DNA from: Streptococcus sanguinis SK355
Lineage (GTDB): Bacteria; Bacillota; Bacilli; Lactobacillales; Streptococcaceae
Assembly: GCF_000212855.1 (NCBI RefSeq)
Contig: NZ_GL890993.1
Coordinates: 1 to 64,000 of the forward strand
Reading direction: 5' to 3'
Length of the DNA: 64,000 nucleotides
Shown: positions 56,919-64,000 of the stretch, in pieces
Layout of the letters: each line of letters starts with the position of its first letter
Position numbering within the stretch: position 1 is the first letter of the stretch
Program-made: the position numbers and the translations under genes
The notes under the pieces: generated by a model
The model's input: only the letters and a program-made list of their open reading frames with translations
Database searches by the model: none
Told to the model about the DNA's origin: nothing

Positions 56919-59900
56919 TAATGTTGGTATTCCTCTTCATATTGTTCAAACAGTGATTCCACGAGTTTTTCAAAATTTTCTCTGGTCAAACTACTGTTTA
57001 ATTTTGTTTTTTTCATTTCCTCGCGAGCTGCCTGACTAATCATCCTTTTTAGAAAAGCCTCATTATCTAGTACGCCTTGATTTTGACCAACCAGTCTATC
57101 AATCTGAATCTTAGCTCCCTTGATGACATGATAAACTGCAGGAAAAGCACTGACTTTGGATGAGTTCGTTGCATGCTTATAGCTTCTAGCAGCCATCTCA
57201 TCTCCATCAAAATTCATTGTCAAACGTCTCATACGAGTTCGATAATCATCAACTGCTCCAAAAAGTTTATGATAAGCCTCTTTGGTATGCAGAATAACAT
57301 CCATGGTGTATCCTTCTTCCTCATGGATCATATGTTTTTTCATAATTCGCTTGAACTCTTCAAAAAGCTGAACCCATTCAGGATCTTTTTTATCTTTATG
57401 ATTATTAAGTCCATTGGCGACCCGCCGACGTAAATCGTCCAGGTCATTAGCAGCTAATCGCAATTCCTCTTCTGCAATCTTTACAAAAGAAAAACTAGTT
57501 TCCGACATCGCGAGGTTCAGTAACGCCTGGCTAGAAAAGTCATCAGGTCTTTCCATAGCAGAAAGGTTGATCAATCTTCTGGAGATGATGTTCAAAAAAG
57601 TCGAAATCATTTTGATATCAATTTGATCCATTAACTCCTTATAGCCTAGGAGACTTGCAATGTTATAGTACTGTTTCACAGATTCTATCGCTTTTTTGAG
57701 TTCAATCAACTCTCTTCTGTCCTTCACTTCATCAACAGCTATTGCAAAGGCCGCTCGATTTCCAGTTGGGTAATCCATCAAAATAAGATTTGATTTTTCC
57801 AATTCTCGACTAATCTCGTCAGCTGGGACAAAAAGAGACCCAAAGACATCTTCTCCATTTTCACCAGTGACTGTAATATCATACTCATGATTAAGTTCCT
57901 CAAGATAGGCTTGATTAGTCTTATCAAACTCTTGGGAAATATCTGCAAAGTCAACTACATAACCGAACAAATAATCTTTATAGGGTCTATTAACACGAGT
58001 CAGAGTTTGTAAGAGATTATGAGCTTTTATTTTGCGACCTAAATAAAGACGTTTTAGCCTAGGAGCGTCAAAACCAGTTAGAAGCATAGAGTAGACAATA
58101 ATCAAATCAATCTTGCCTTCCTTAAATGCTTCCACCCTTTCTTTCTTATAGTCCTTATCCCCTTCATCATGCAAAATGAGAGCTGAACTTAGGTTTGTTT
58201 GACCATTTCGCCGTCGTTCCTCAAGTTGACGTTCTAGCTCACGCGCCTGTTTAGAAGAATCGCAAACAATCATCCCTCCGATAGAATCGTCATCAAAAAT
58301 AAATTCCCTTGCTCTAGTGAAATCTTCTAAGATAAAATCTAACATTGGTGAGACATACTTACGATGGGCAAAGATATCTTCCTTAGACAGTCCACCACGT
58401 TGAATTTCTTCATTTATAGCCCGAAGATTTTCCTTATATGAGGTTTCAATATCTTCTCTCATCAGTCGGAGAGTAAAGCCATCGTCAATAGATTGGTTGT
58501 AGTAATATTTATGGATGTAATTTCCGAAAATATCTCGCGTCGTTGCATGACTCTCTTTGGTCCGGCCATCTTTCTTGTAAGTAATCAAAGGAGTGCCTGT
58601 TAGTGCAATTTTAATAGCGCCTTTGTCCGAGTTGTAAAGATTGGGCAGATAGGATCCTCGTTCATTGTATGACCTATGAGCTTCATCAATAAAATAAACA
58701 TTTTGACAGTTAAGATCATAGCCAGAACGATCTCTCAAATCAGAACTGTCTTTGAATTTTTGGATATTTACAACAGCAACATCATAGCCATCCTGCTTTT
58801 GATTTAATTCTTTTGGTTTATTGATACGTTTAACCCGTAAACCTCGCTTAGCAAACTCTCTATAGGCTTGGTCAGCTAAATCTAGGCGATCAACAACAAA
58901 ATAGAATTTTGGAATAATACGTTGTTTTGAAAAATAATTCTTTAAATAACGAATATTAAAATAAGCCAAGGCTGTCTTACCCGAACCTTGAGTATGCCAA
59001 ATAACACCCTTTTTAATACCCTTTGAAATCATATCTTTGATAGCTCGGGTAGCAAAATATTGCGGATAGCGCATTACATGCTTTTGTAGTTGGCGTTGCC
59101 CGTCCTTACCTTCTTCCTCGACATAAGCAAGACCAAAACGCAACATAAAAAAGAGACGCTCTTTTTGGTAAATGGAAGTCAGAAACGAATTGCATGGGGT
59201 ATCCGGCTGCATATTTGTTGCAAACTCTGGAAGGGTTTGAAGCGGGAGCTGATTCATATCTCCTAAAACATTTTCAATATCTTCCTGAGTCAGAGACTGA
59301 AAAGCATGAAGAAAATCGGCCTCCCTTTCTTCCTTAAACGCATTGAATTTTGTCTTAGAAAAGGAGTTTGAACAATAATAAGACCCCTGTCTTTGGCCTC
59401 CTTGCCCGCTCACATAAGATGAATTATCTGAAAAGGTAATAAATTGTGTTATATTATTGAAACGGCGAAATTTCTTGTTTTCAAAGCGATATCTTGTTCT
59501 ATCCTGCTCGGATTGAATACCTGTTTTCCCATCTCTAATCGCATTGGGCTGTTTCACCTCAATATAAGAGAGCGGCAAGCCATTAATAAAAACCATCGCA
59601 TCTGGTCTGAACTCATCATTGCCATTTTTACAAGAAACTTCCAAGGCTACATGAAAAGTGTTCTCCTCCAGATTGTTCCAATCAATGTAGGTTGCCCCTT
59701 CATTCCCCTGAATACGATTATAGAAAGCTCGCCCCAAATCATTTTGATTCAATTCTAGCTTAATATTATTTAAATCTCGTTCAAAGTCCATATCTGTTGC
59801 ATAATTATTCAACTTACGATACTGTTCTCTAAAAATAGATACCAAAATATTCGTTTCAGGATCCCTTTCAACAATTTCTTGGCTTTTACGAGACAGATAG

Positions 59901-59989
59901 GTATAGCCCATCCGAATTAAGTGAAGTACAGCAGGAATTTGGACGCGAGTTAATTCAGAAAATTTAATTTGATCTGCTCTTGTTCTCAT
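56918..59989 (-). CDS. hsdR: Type I restriction endonuclease subunit
   Basis: A 1023-residue motor and nuclease subunit. The N-terminal nuclease has the PD-(D/E)xK pattern as FRPDAMVFI and YIEVKQPN. The helicase core has WHTQGSGKTALAYFN (Walker A), YFIDEAHRSYN (DEAH box), ALTGTPLI and LLTGFDAPRLKRLYL, followed by a helical C-terminal region. Length is normal. It is first in hsdR-hsdM-hsdS-orf277-orf137 and has a -10 TATAAT at 60025-60030. Confidence 0.96.
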   Translation of the reverse strand: MRTRADQIKFSELTRVQIPAVLHLIRMGYTYLSRKSQEIVERDPETNILVSIFREQYRKLNNYATDMDFERDLNNIKLELNQNDLGRAFYNRIQGNEGATYIDWNNLEENTFHVALEVSCKNGNDEFRPDAMVFINGLPLSYIEVKQPNAIRDGKTGIQSEQDRTRYRFENKKFRRFNNITQFITFSDNSSYVSGQGGQRQGSYYCSNSFSKTKFNAFKEEREADFLHAFQSLTQEDIENVLGDMNQLPLQTLPEFATNMQPDTPCNSFLTSIYQKERLFFMLRFGLAYVEEEGKDGQRQLQKHVMRYPQYFATRAIKDMISKGIKKGVIWHTQGSGKTALAYFNIRYLKNYFSKQRIIPKFYFVVDRLDLADQAYREFAKRGLRVKRINKPKELNQKQDGYDVAVVNIQKFKDSSDLRDRSGYDLNCQNVYFIDEAHRSYNERGSYLPNLYNSDKGAIKIALTGTPLITYKKDGRTKESHATTRDIFGNYIHKYYYNQSIDDGFTLRLMREDIETSYKENLRAINEEIQRGGLSKEDIFAHRKYVSPMLDFILEDFTRAREFIFDDDSIGGMIVCDSSKQARELERQLEERRRNGQTNLSSALILHDEGDKDYKKERVEAFKEGKIDLIIVYSMLLTGFDAPRLKRLYLGRKIKAHNLLQTLTRVNRPYKDYLFGYVVDFADISQEFDKTNQAYLEELNHEYDITVTGENGEDVFGSLFVPADEISRELEKSNLILMDYPTGNRAAFAIAVDEVKDRRELIELKKAIESVKQYYNIASLLGYKELMDQIDIKMISTFLNIISRRLINLSAMERPDDFSSQALLNLAMSETSFSFVKIAEEELRLAANDLDDLRRRVANGLNNHKDKKDPEWVQLFEEFKRIMKKHMIHEEEGYTMDVILHTKEAYHKLFGAVDDYRTRMRRLTMNFDGDEMAARSYKHATNSSKVSAFPAVYHVIKGAKIQIDRLVGQNQGVLDNEAFLKRMISQAAREEMKKTKLNSSLTRENFEKLVESLFEQYEEEYQH

Positions 59990-60024
59990 ATAATCAACCC
60001 TTACTATAAAATCTATTATTTCTT

Positions 60025-60030
60025 ATTATA
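60025..60030 (-). promoter_or_regulatory. Likely -10 of the hsdRMS operon
   Basis: TATAAT on the minus strand, 35 bases upstream of the hsdR ATG; no good -35 is visible. Confidence 0.5.
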
Positions 60031-60080
60031 CCATTTTTTCATTCGTTTCTTATTCATTACATAAAATAAATCAGCTAACG

Positions 60081-60116
60081 AAAAATCTCTCAATATATAA
60101 ACTGAGAGATTTATTT
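60081..60116 (-). terminator. Terminator of the aldo/keto reductase gene
   Basis: AAATCTCTCA (60083-60092) / TGAGAGATTT (60103-60112), with A/T runs on both sides. Confidence 0.75.
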
Positions 60117-60193
60117 TATCTTCAATATGTTCGTGTCCTAAATCTAATGACTTAGAAACTAGTATCGAGCAATTTCCTGTTTAGGATTTGCAT

Positions 60194-61039
60194 CTAAAAA
60201 TCCATCCCATCCGGATTTGGTGCGCCACCGGCCAAACCGCTGACATTTTTGAGCACTTCCAAGTCCGCATCATCTAGCGCAATGTCAAAGCAGTCTAGAT
60301 TGCTGGCAATCCGGCTCGGAGTGACCGACTTAGGCAGGGGCAGGAAGCCTTCCTGCAAACTCCAAGCTAGCGCGACTTGAGCAATGGTCTTACCATACTT
60401 GTCTGCCACAGCCTGCACGGCTGGATTTTGGAAGAGCTCACCTTGGCCAAATGGTCCCCAAGCTTCCAGTAAAATCTCATGTTCACGGCAGAAGTTGACC
60501 GCCTCTGTCTGATAGACACCTGGAGCCAGGCGGATTTGATTGACAGCAGGAGTCATACGCGCTGTCTCAAGCAAGGCTTCTAAGTGATGAGGCAGGAAAT
60601 TGCTGACGCCAATCGCTCGAATCTTGCCGAGATTATAGAGGTCTTCCATAGCACGCCAGACTTCGGCATTGCGATTTTTCCAAGCATCATTTTCCCTCAA
60701 GGGTTTGGGATTAGGCCAGTGGATGAGGTAGAGATCCAGATAGTCCAGTCCCAACCGCTCCATTGAGGCAGCAAAGGCCTCTTGAGCCTCCTCATAAGTA
60801 TGAATGTCATTCCAAAGCTTGGTCGTGATGAAGAGCTCCTCCCGCGGGATGCCGCTGTCCTTGATTGCCCGTCCGACACTCTCTTCGTTCTTATAGATGG
60901 CTGCCGTATCAATGTGACGATAGCCTGCCTTGAGAGCGGCTAAGGTTGCCTGATAGGCTTCTTCGCCATCCTGAGCCTTCCAAGTACCGAAGCCCAGCAC
61001 CGGAATGCCAACACCATTGTTCAAAAGATATTCTCTCAT
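60194..61039 (-). CDS. Aldo/keto reductase
   Basis: A 281-residue NADPH-dependent oxidoreductase close to the 2,5-diketogluconate reductase/YvgN group. The catalytic tetrad is visible: D in GYRHIDTAAIY, Y in the same stretch, K in FITTKLWN and H in YLIHWPNP. GVSNFLPHHLEALL and LPLPKSVTPSRIASN (cofactor binding) follow. It may reduce toxic aldehydes such as methylglyoxal; the substrate is not settled. AAAGGAG precedes the ATG. Confidence 0.93.
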   Translation of the reverse strand: MREYLLNNGVGIPVLGFGTWKAQDGEEAYQATLAALKAGYRHIDTAAIYKNEESVGRAIKDSGIPREELFITTKLWNDIHTYEEAQEAFAASMERLGLDYLDLYLIHWPNPKPLRENDAWKNRNAEVWRAMEDLYNLGKIRAIGVSNFLPHHLEALLETARMTPAVNQIRLAPGVYQTEAVNFCREHEILLEAWGPFGQGELFQNPAVQAVADKYGKTIAQVALAWSLQEGFLPLPKSVTPSRIASNLDCFDIALDDADLEVLKNVSGLAGGAPNPDGMDF

Positions 61040-61119
61040 CTCACGTCTCCTTTATAAGTTTCATCTACTGCTTGCCTTCAGTAAGGCAGCTGCTACAGTG
61101 ATTACAAGAGCAGAACTGC

Positions 61120-61314
61120 TCACTTCTTTTCTTTTTTCTTCAGTATTGGCTTAGGTTTGAAGATATTTTCCTTGGTCGGCTCCATGCCTTTACTGAAAAA
61201 GCTATAGATGATGAAAGCAGCTCCTGCGACAAGGATCAAGATTCGTCCAAAGATCAGTCCCGCCAGTAGCAAAACAAGGCCCATTATCAAAAATTTCGCA
61301 TCAATTCGTTTCAT
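61120..61314 (-). CDS. Small membrane protein, 64 residues
   Basis: A short protein with two adjacent hydrophobic helices (about 7-24 and 26-41) and a very basic cytoplasmic tail ending KPILKKKEKK. No family recognised. It has ACAGGAG before the ATG and its own promoter (61343-61371), overlapped by an inverted repeat, so it is likely a real and regulated gene. Confidence 0.75.
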   Translation of the reverse strand: MKRIDAKFLIMGLVLLLAGLIFGRILILVAGAAFIIYSFFSKGMEPTKENIFKPKPILKKKEKK

Positions 61315-61342
61315 AGCCTACTCCTGTTTACATTATAGTCTC

Positions 61343-61380
61343 ATTATATCACGCCTAAGAAAGCAATTCAAATCTAGGCG
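61343..61380 (-). promoter_or_regulatory. Promoter of the 64-residue membrane protein with an inverted repeat
   Basis: The minus strand reads TTGAAT (61366-61371), 17 bases, TATAAT (61343-61348). CGCCTA (61352-61357) and TAGGCG (61375-61380) form an inverted repeat over the -35, a possible operator. Confidence 0.6.
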
Positions 61381-61405
61381 AAGGTTATCAAGTTGTCCGC
61401 CAATC

Positions 61406-61434
61406 AAAAAGAACAGGTTTCCCTGCTCTTTCTG
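61406..61434 (-). terminator. Terminator of nagA
   Basis: AAGAACAGG / CCTGCTCTT with a four-base loop and one mismatch, followed by T residues on the minus strand. Confidence 0.75.
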
Positions 61435-61472
61435 AAAAATATAAGGAGACTAATTTAAAATACCTGCAGTTC

Positions 61473-62624
61473 TCATACATGGAAACGTTCTTGACCATCA
61501 AGATAAGTAGCTACCAGCTCTAAATCTTTATCCAAGACGATAAAGTCAGCGTCGTAGCCTTCCTTGATTTGTCCGCAGACATCATCAATATGGACGGATT
61601 TCGCCGGAATCAGGCTAGCCATCATGACTGCCTGATGAGGATTGGCAATGCCCCATTTGACCACATTTTTCAATCCGTCCTTGAGTTTGAGGATCGAGCC
61701 AGCTAGATTGCCCGTTGACTTGAGCCGAGCTGTTCCTTCCGCCACAACCACTGGAAATTCTCCCAGCATGTAGTCGCCATCTTCAAGACCTCCTGCGGTC
61801 ATACAGTCAGTAATGAGAGCAATATTTTCATGTCCCTTCTGCTTGAGCAAGATGTCACAGGCCTTAGGGTCCACATGATGGCCGTCACAAATCAGTTCCG
61901 CATAGGTATAGGGCAACTCATACATGGCACCAACCATGCCCAGCTCCCGGTGGGTCAAGCCCCGCATACCGTTATAGGCATGCACCCAGACACTGGCACC
62001 TGCTTCGACAGCAGTTTTGGCTTCATCATAGGTTGCGTTAGAATGCCCCAGAGCAACGGTCACACCTTCATCAGTCAGCGTACGGACAAATTCCTCTACG
62101 CCTTCACGCTCTGGCGCGAGAGCAATCTTATTAAGCAAGCCATTTGCGGCCTTCTGCCAAGCACGAAACTCAGCCATGCTAGGATCTTTCATATAGGCCG
62201 GATTTTGAGCACCTTTATACTTCTCGGTAAAGTAAGGTCCTTCAAAATAGAGACCACGAATCTTGGCTCCGCTAGCTTCTTGATAGCGTGCACCGATATT
62301 TTCAGTAACCGCTAAGAGCCGCTCATAGGACGAAGTCAGCGTTGTAGGTAAAAAGCTGGTCACACCAGTAGTCAAGAGACCCTCACTCATAGTATGAAGA
62401 GTTCCTTCGATGTTATTGTCCATTACATCAACACCGCCGAAGCCGTGAATATGAGTGTCCACTAGACCTGGTGCAATCGAGTAGCCACTGTAGTCTATGA
62501 CTTCTGCATCCTGCGGAACAGACTGCACCAGCTTGCCAAACTTGCCGTCAATCAGCTCTAAATAACCTCCCTGGCGGATTCCCTGAGGATAGAAAAATTG
62601 ATCTGCTTTAATATATGTAGGCAT
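61473..62624 (-). CDS. nagA: N-acetylglucosamine-6-phosphate deacetylase
   Basis: A 383-residue amidohydrolase that converts GlcNAc-6-P to glucosamine-6-P, linking amino-sugar use and wall recycling to glycolysis. Metal and active-site motifs are DTHIHGFGGVD, EGPYF, ALGHSNATYDEA, VHAYNGMRGLTHRE, ICDGHHVDP and ITDCMTAGG. GGGAGG precedes the ATG. A palindrome next to its promoter suggests NagR-type (GntR) control. Confidence 0.96.
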   Translation of the reverse strand: MPTYIKADQFFYPQGIRQGGYLELIDGKFGKLVQSVPQDAEVIDYSGYSIAPGLVDTHIHGFGGVDVMDNNIEGTLHTMSEGLLTTGVTSFLPTTLTSSYERLLAVTENIGARYQEASGAKIRGLYFEGPYFTEKYKGAQNPAYMKDPSMAEFRAWQKAANGLLNKIALAPEREGVEEFVRTLTDEGVTVALGHSNATYDEAKTAVEAGASVWVHAYNGMRGLTHRELGMVGAMYELPYTYAELICDGHHVDPKACDILLKQKGHENIALITDCMTAGGLEDGDYMLGEFPVVVAEGTARLKSTGNLAGSILKLKDGLKNVVKWGIANPHQAVMMASLIPAKSVHIDDVCGQIKEGYDADFIVLDKDLELVATYLDGQERFHV

Positions 62625-62753
62625 AAGACTGCCTCCCTTGTTCTTGAGTTCTGTATTCTCTGCTATTCAAAGCGGAATTCTGTGATAGAGCTAGCATCTT
62701 TCTATAGCTGCTTTCTAACTCCCACTTTTGAATCTCTGAGTTTTCTTGACTAT

Positions 62754-62793
62754 ATTATAACTCTTTCTTTTTTATTTGTAAATGGTATATACC
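62754..62793 (-). promoter_or_regulatory. nagA promoter with a NagR-like palindrome
   Basis: The minus strand reads TTTACA (62777-62782), 17 bases, TATAAT (62754-62759). GGTATATACC (62784-62793), a perfect palindrome of the kind bound by HutC/GntR regulators such as NagR, sits one base upstream of the -35. The leader is about 120 bases. Confidence 0.65.
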
Positions 62794-62831
62794 TATTTTT
62801 ATGGAAAATTGTTATATTAAATTAAAAAATA

Positions 62832-62863
62832 AGAAAACCCAGCCATGACAGCTGAGTTTCTGC
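62832..62863 (-). terminator. Terminator of the infB-rbfA operon
   Basis: AAAACCCAGC / GCTGAGTTT hairpin immediately after rbfA, followed by TTCTTATTTTTT on the minus strand. Confidence 0.75.
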
Positions 62864-62864
62864 T

Positions 62865-63215
62865 TTACTTTTTATCTAAATCGCGCAGCATCTGGTCGAT
62901 TTTATTGCCATACTCGATAGATTCGTCCTTGACAAAGGTCAAATCTGGAATCTTGTACATCTTCAGATTGTGACCCAGCTCCCGCTTGATGGTACCGGTC
63001 GCTTTTTCCAGACCGGTCTGAGCTTTTTGATTATCAGAGGCCAGATTGCTCATAATCGTGTAATAGACCTTGGCCATGGATAGATCGCCCAGCATTTGGA
63101 CATCGGTGATGGTCACTCCCTGCACCCGCGGATCACGAACTTTTTTCTGTAAGATTTCATTGACTTCGCGCTTGATTTCCATGCCGACACGGTCTGTACG
63201 AAAATTGTTTGCCAT
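62865..63215 (-). CDS. rbfA: Ribosome-binding factor A
   Basis: A 116-residue KH-like protein that helps mature the 30S subunit, mainly in the cold. It begins with [20 protein letters not shown] and contains [19 protein letters not shown] and the AxG-type segment near [25 protein letters not shown] precedes the ATG. It is the last gene of the nusA-infB-rbfA type operon. Confidence 0.95.
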   Translation of the reverse strand: MANNFRTDRVGMEIKREVNEILQKKVRDPRVQGVTITDVQMLGDLSMAKVYYTIMSNLASDNQKAQTGLEKATGTIKRELGHNLKMYKIPDLTFVKDESIEYGNKIDQMLRDLDKK

Positions 63216-63245
63216 GAGATTTCCTTTCTAATTTTTCTCTTCTGC

Positions 63246-63276
63246 AATATAAGCTAGGCTAGGCCTAGCTTATATT
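63246..63276. repeat. Perfect hairpin between infB and rbfA
   Basis: AATATAAGCTAGG (63246-63258) / CCTAGCTTATATT (63264-63276), 13-base arms and a five-base loop. There is no T tract on the minus strand, so it is not a standard terminator for infB. Confidence 0.7.
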
Positions 63277-63391
63277 TTAATTTTAATGAATAAAATTTCT
63301 TCTAAACTCTTTGTGAAAAAAGATGTGAGACTAAAATTATAGACTTCCACCAACAATGATTTCACTGCGAGTTTTTAACGGACTTCTTATC

Positions 63392-64000
63392 TTATTTCTT
63401 AATTTCTTCCATGATGTAGGCTTCAATCGTGTCATCTACTTGGATGTCATTGTAGCCATCAATCATGAGTCCACCTTCGCGGCCGTTAGTAACTTCCTTA
63501 ACATCATCCTTGAAGTGCTTGAGGCTGGCAAGCTCCCCATCGTAAATCACGACGCCATCACGGATAACACGAACCTTGGAATCACGGGTAACTTTACCGT
63601 TGATAACCATAAATCCACCGATAGTACCAACCTTGGAAACCTTGAAGGTCTCGCGGATAAGAGCTTCCCCGATGATTTTTTCTTCGTATTCTGGATCCAG
63701 CATTCCCTTCATGGCATCTTCCATTTCCTCGATAACCTTGTAGATAATGCTGTGGAGACGGATTTCGACATCATCAGCTTCTGCCTGCTGGCGAGCTTGA
63801 GATGTAGGACGAACATTAAATCCGATGATGAAGGCATTTGAAGCTTCTGCTAGTGTTACGTCTGACTCATTGATAGCACCAACCGCTGAGTGGACGATGG
63901 TAATCTTAACGCCTTCCACTTCAATCTTCTGCAGGGATGCAGACAGGGCTTCTACAGAACCTTGTACATCAGCCTTGATGATAACATTAACAGACTTGAC
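63392..64000 (-). CDS. infB: Translation initiation factor IF-2, C-terminal part (5' end outside the window)
   Basis: The last 202 residues of IF-2; the frame runs off the window edge. It holds the end of domain III ([35 protein letters not shown]) and the C-terminal fMet-tRNA-binding domain IV (about the last 95 residues; [21 protein letters not shown] and [16 protein letters not shown]). IF-2 brings fMet-tRNA to the ribosome and promotes subunit joining. The stop is followed by 176 bases before rbfA, which hold a perfect hairpin. Confidence 0.97.
   Translation of the reverse strand, partial: VKSVNVIIKADVQGSVEALSASLQKIEVEGVKITIVHSAVGAINESDVTLAEASNAFIIGFNVRPTSQARQQAEADDVEIRLHSIIYKVIEEMEDAMKGMLDPEYEEKIIGEALIRETFKVSKVGTIGGFMVINGKVTRDSKVRVIRDGVVIYDGELASLKHFKDDVKEVTNGREGGLMIDGYNDIQVDDTIEAYIMEEIKK

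Overview
The window is chromosomal DNA from a low-to-mid GC viridans streptococcus, most likely the Streptococcus sanguinis group. This rests on recognisable genes (comFA/comFC, luxS, mapZ, gpsB, stkP/phpP, pbp1a, pbp2x, liaFSR), their gene order, and the streptococcal com-box in front of comFA. The species call is inference. Almost all genes lie on the minus strand; the plus-strand exceptions are yigZ-cysK, luxS, recU-pbp1a and a small XRE regulator operon.

Layout. 0.1-4.5 kb: hpf, the comF operon, then divergent yigZ and cysK. 4.5-8.7 kb: an S1 RNA-binding protein, a HAD hydrolase/cyclophilin fusion and the LiaFSR envelope-stress system. 8.8-17.2 kb: stkP-phpP-rsmB-fmt-priA and rpoZ-gmk. 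17.4-27 kb: rny, luxS, then the division and cell-wall cluster mapZ, an rRNA methyltransferase, rnpB, gpsB, ypsA-like, recU and pbp1a. 27-34.4 kb: pepC, an acetyltransferase, the NAD salvage pair pncB-nadE, trxB, a small membrane protein and an amino-acid ABC transporter. 34.6-40.7 kb: a DEAD-box helicase and rsmH-ftsL-pbp2x-mraY. 40.8-41.9 kb: an XRE regulator with two small membrane proteins. 41.9-46.4 kb: a T-box operon of a metallopeptidase, glyQ, glyS and a frameshifted DUF896 gene. 46.4-51 kb: a very large secreted subtilisin-like protease. 51.2-60 kb: an accessory defence region with hsdR-hsdM-hsdS, two unrecognised AT-rich genes (orf277 and a four-helix membrane protein) and a HigB/HigA-like toxin-antitoxin pair. 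60-64 kb: an aldo/keto reductase, a small membrane protein, nagA, rbfA and the 3' end of infB.

Functional links. The kinase StkP, its phosphatase PhpP, its known class of substrate MapZ, GpsB, PBP1A, PBP2X, FtsL and MraY make the window rich in division and peptidoglycan functions. The most novel-looking parts are the unrecognised gene pair joined to the type I restriction operon, the imperfect duplication of the glyQ start around a hairpin-rich insert, a metallopeptidase placed under a glycine-type T-box, the one-base frameshift in DUF896, and a divergent promoter from which both comFA and yigZ appear to be leaderless. All functional calls come from reading the sequence; no database search was run.
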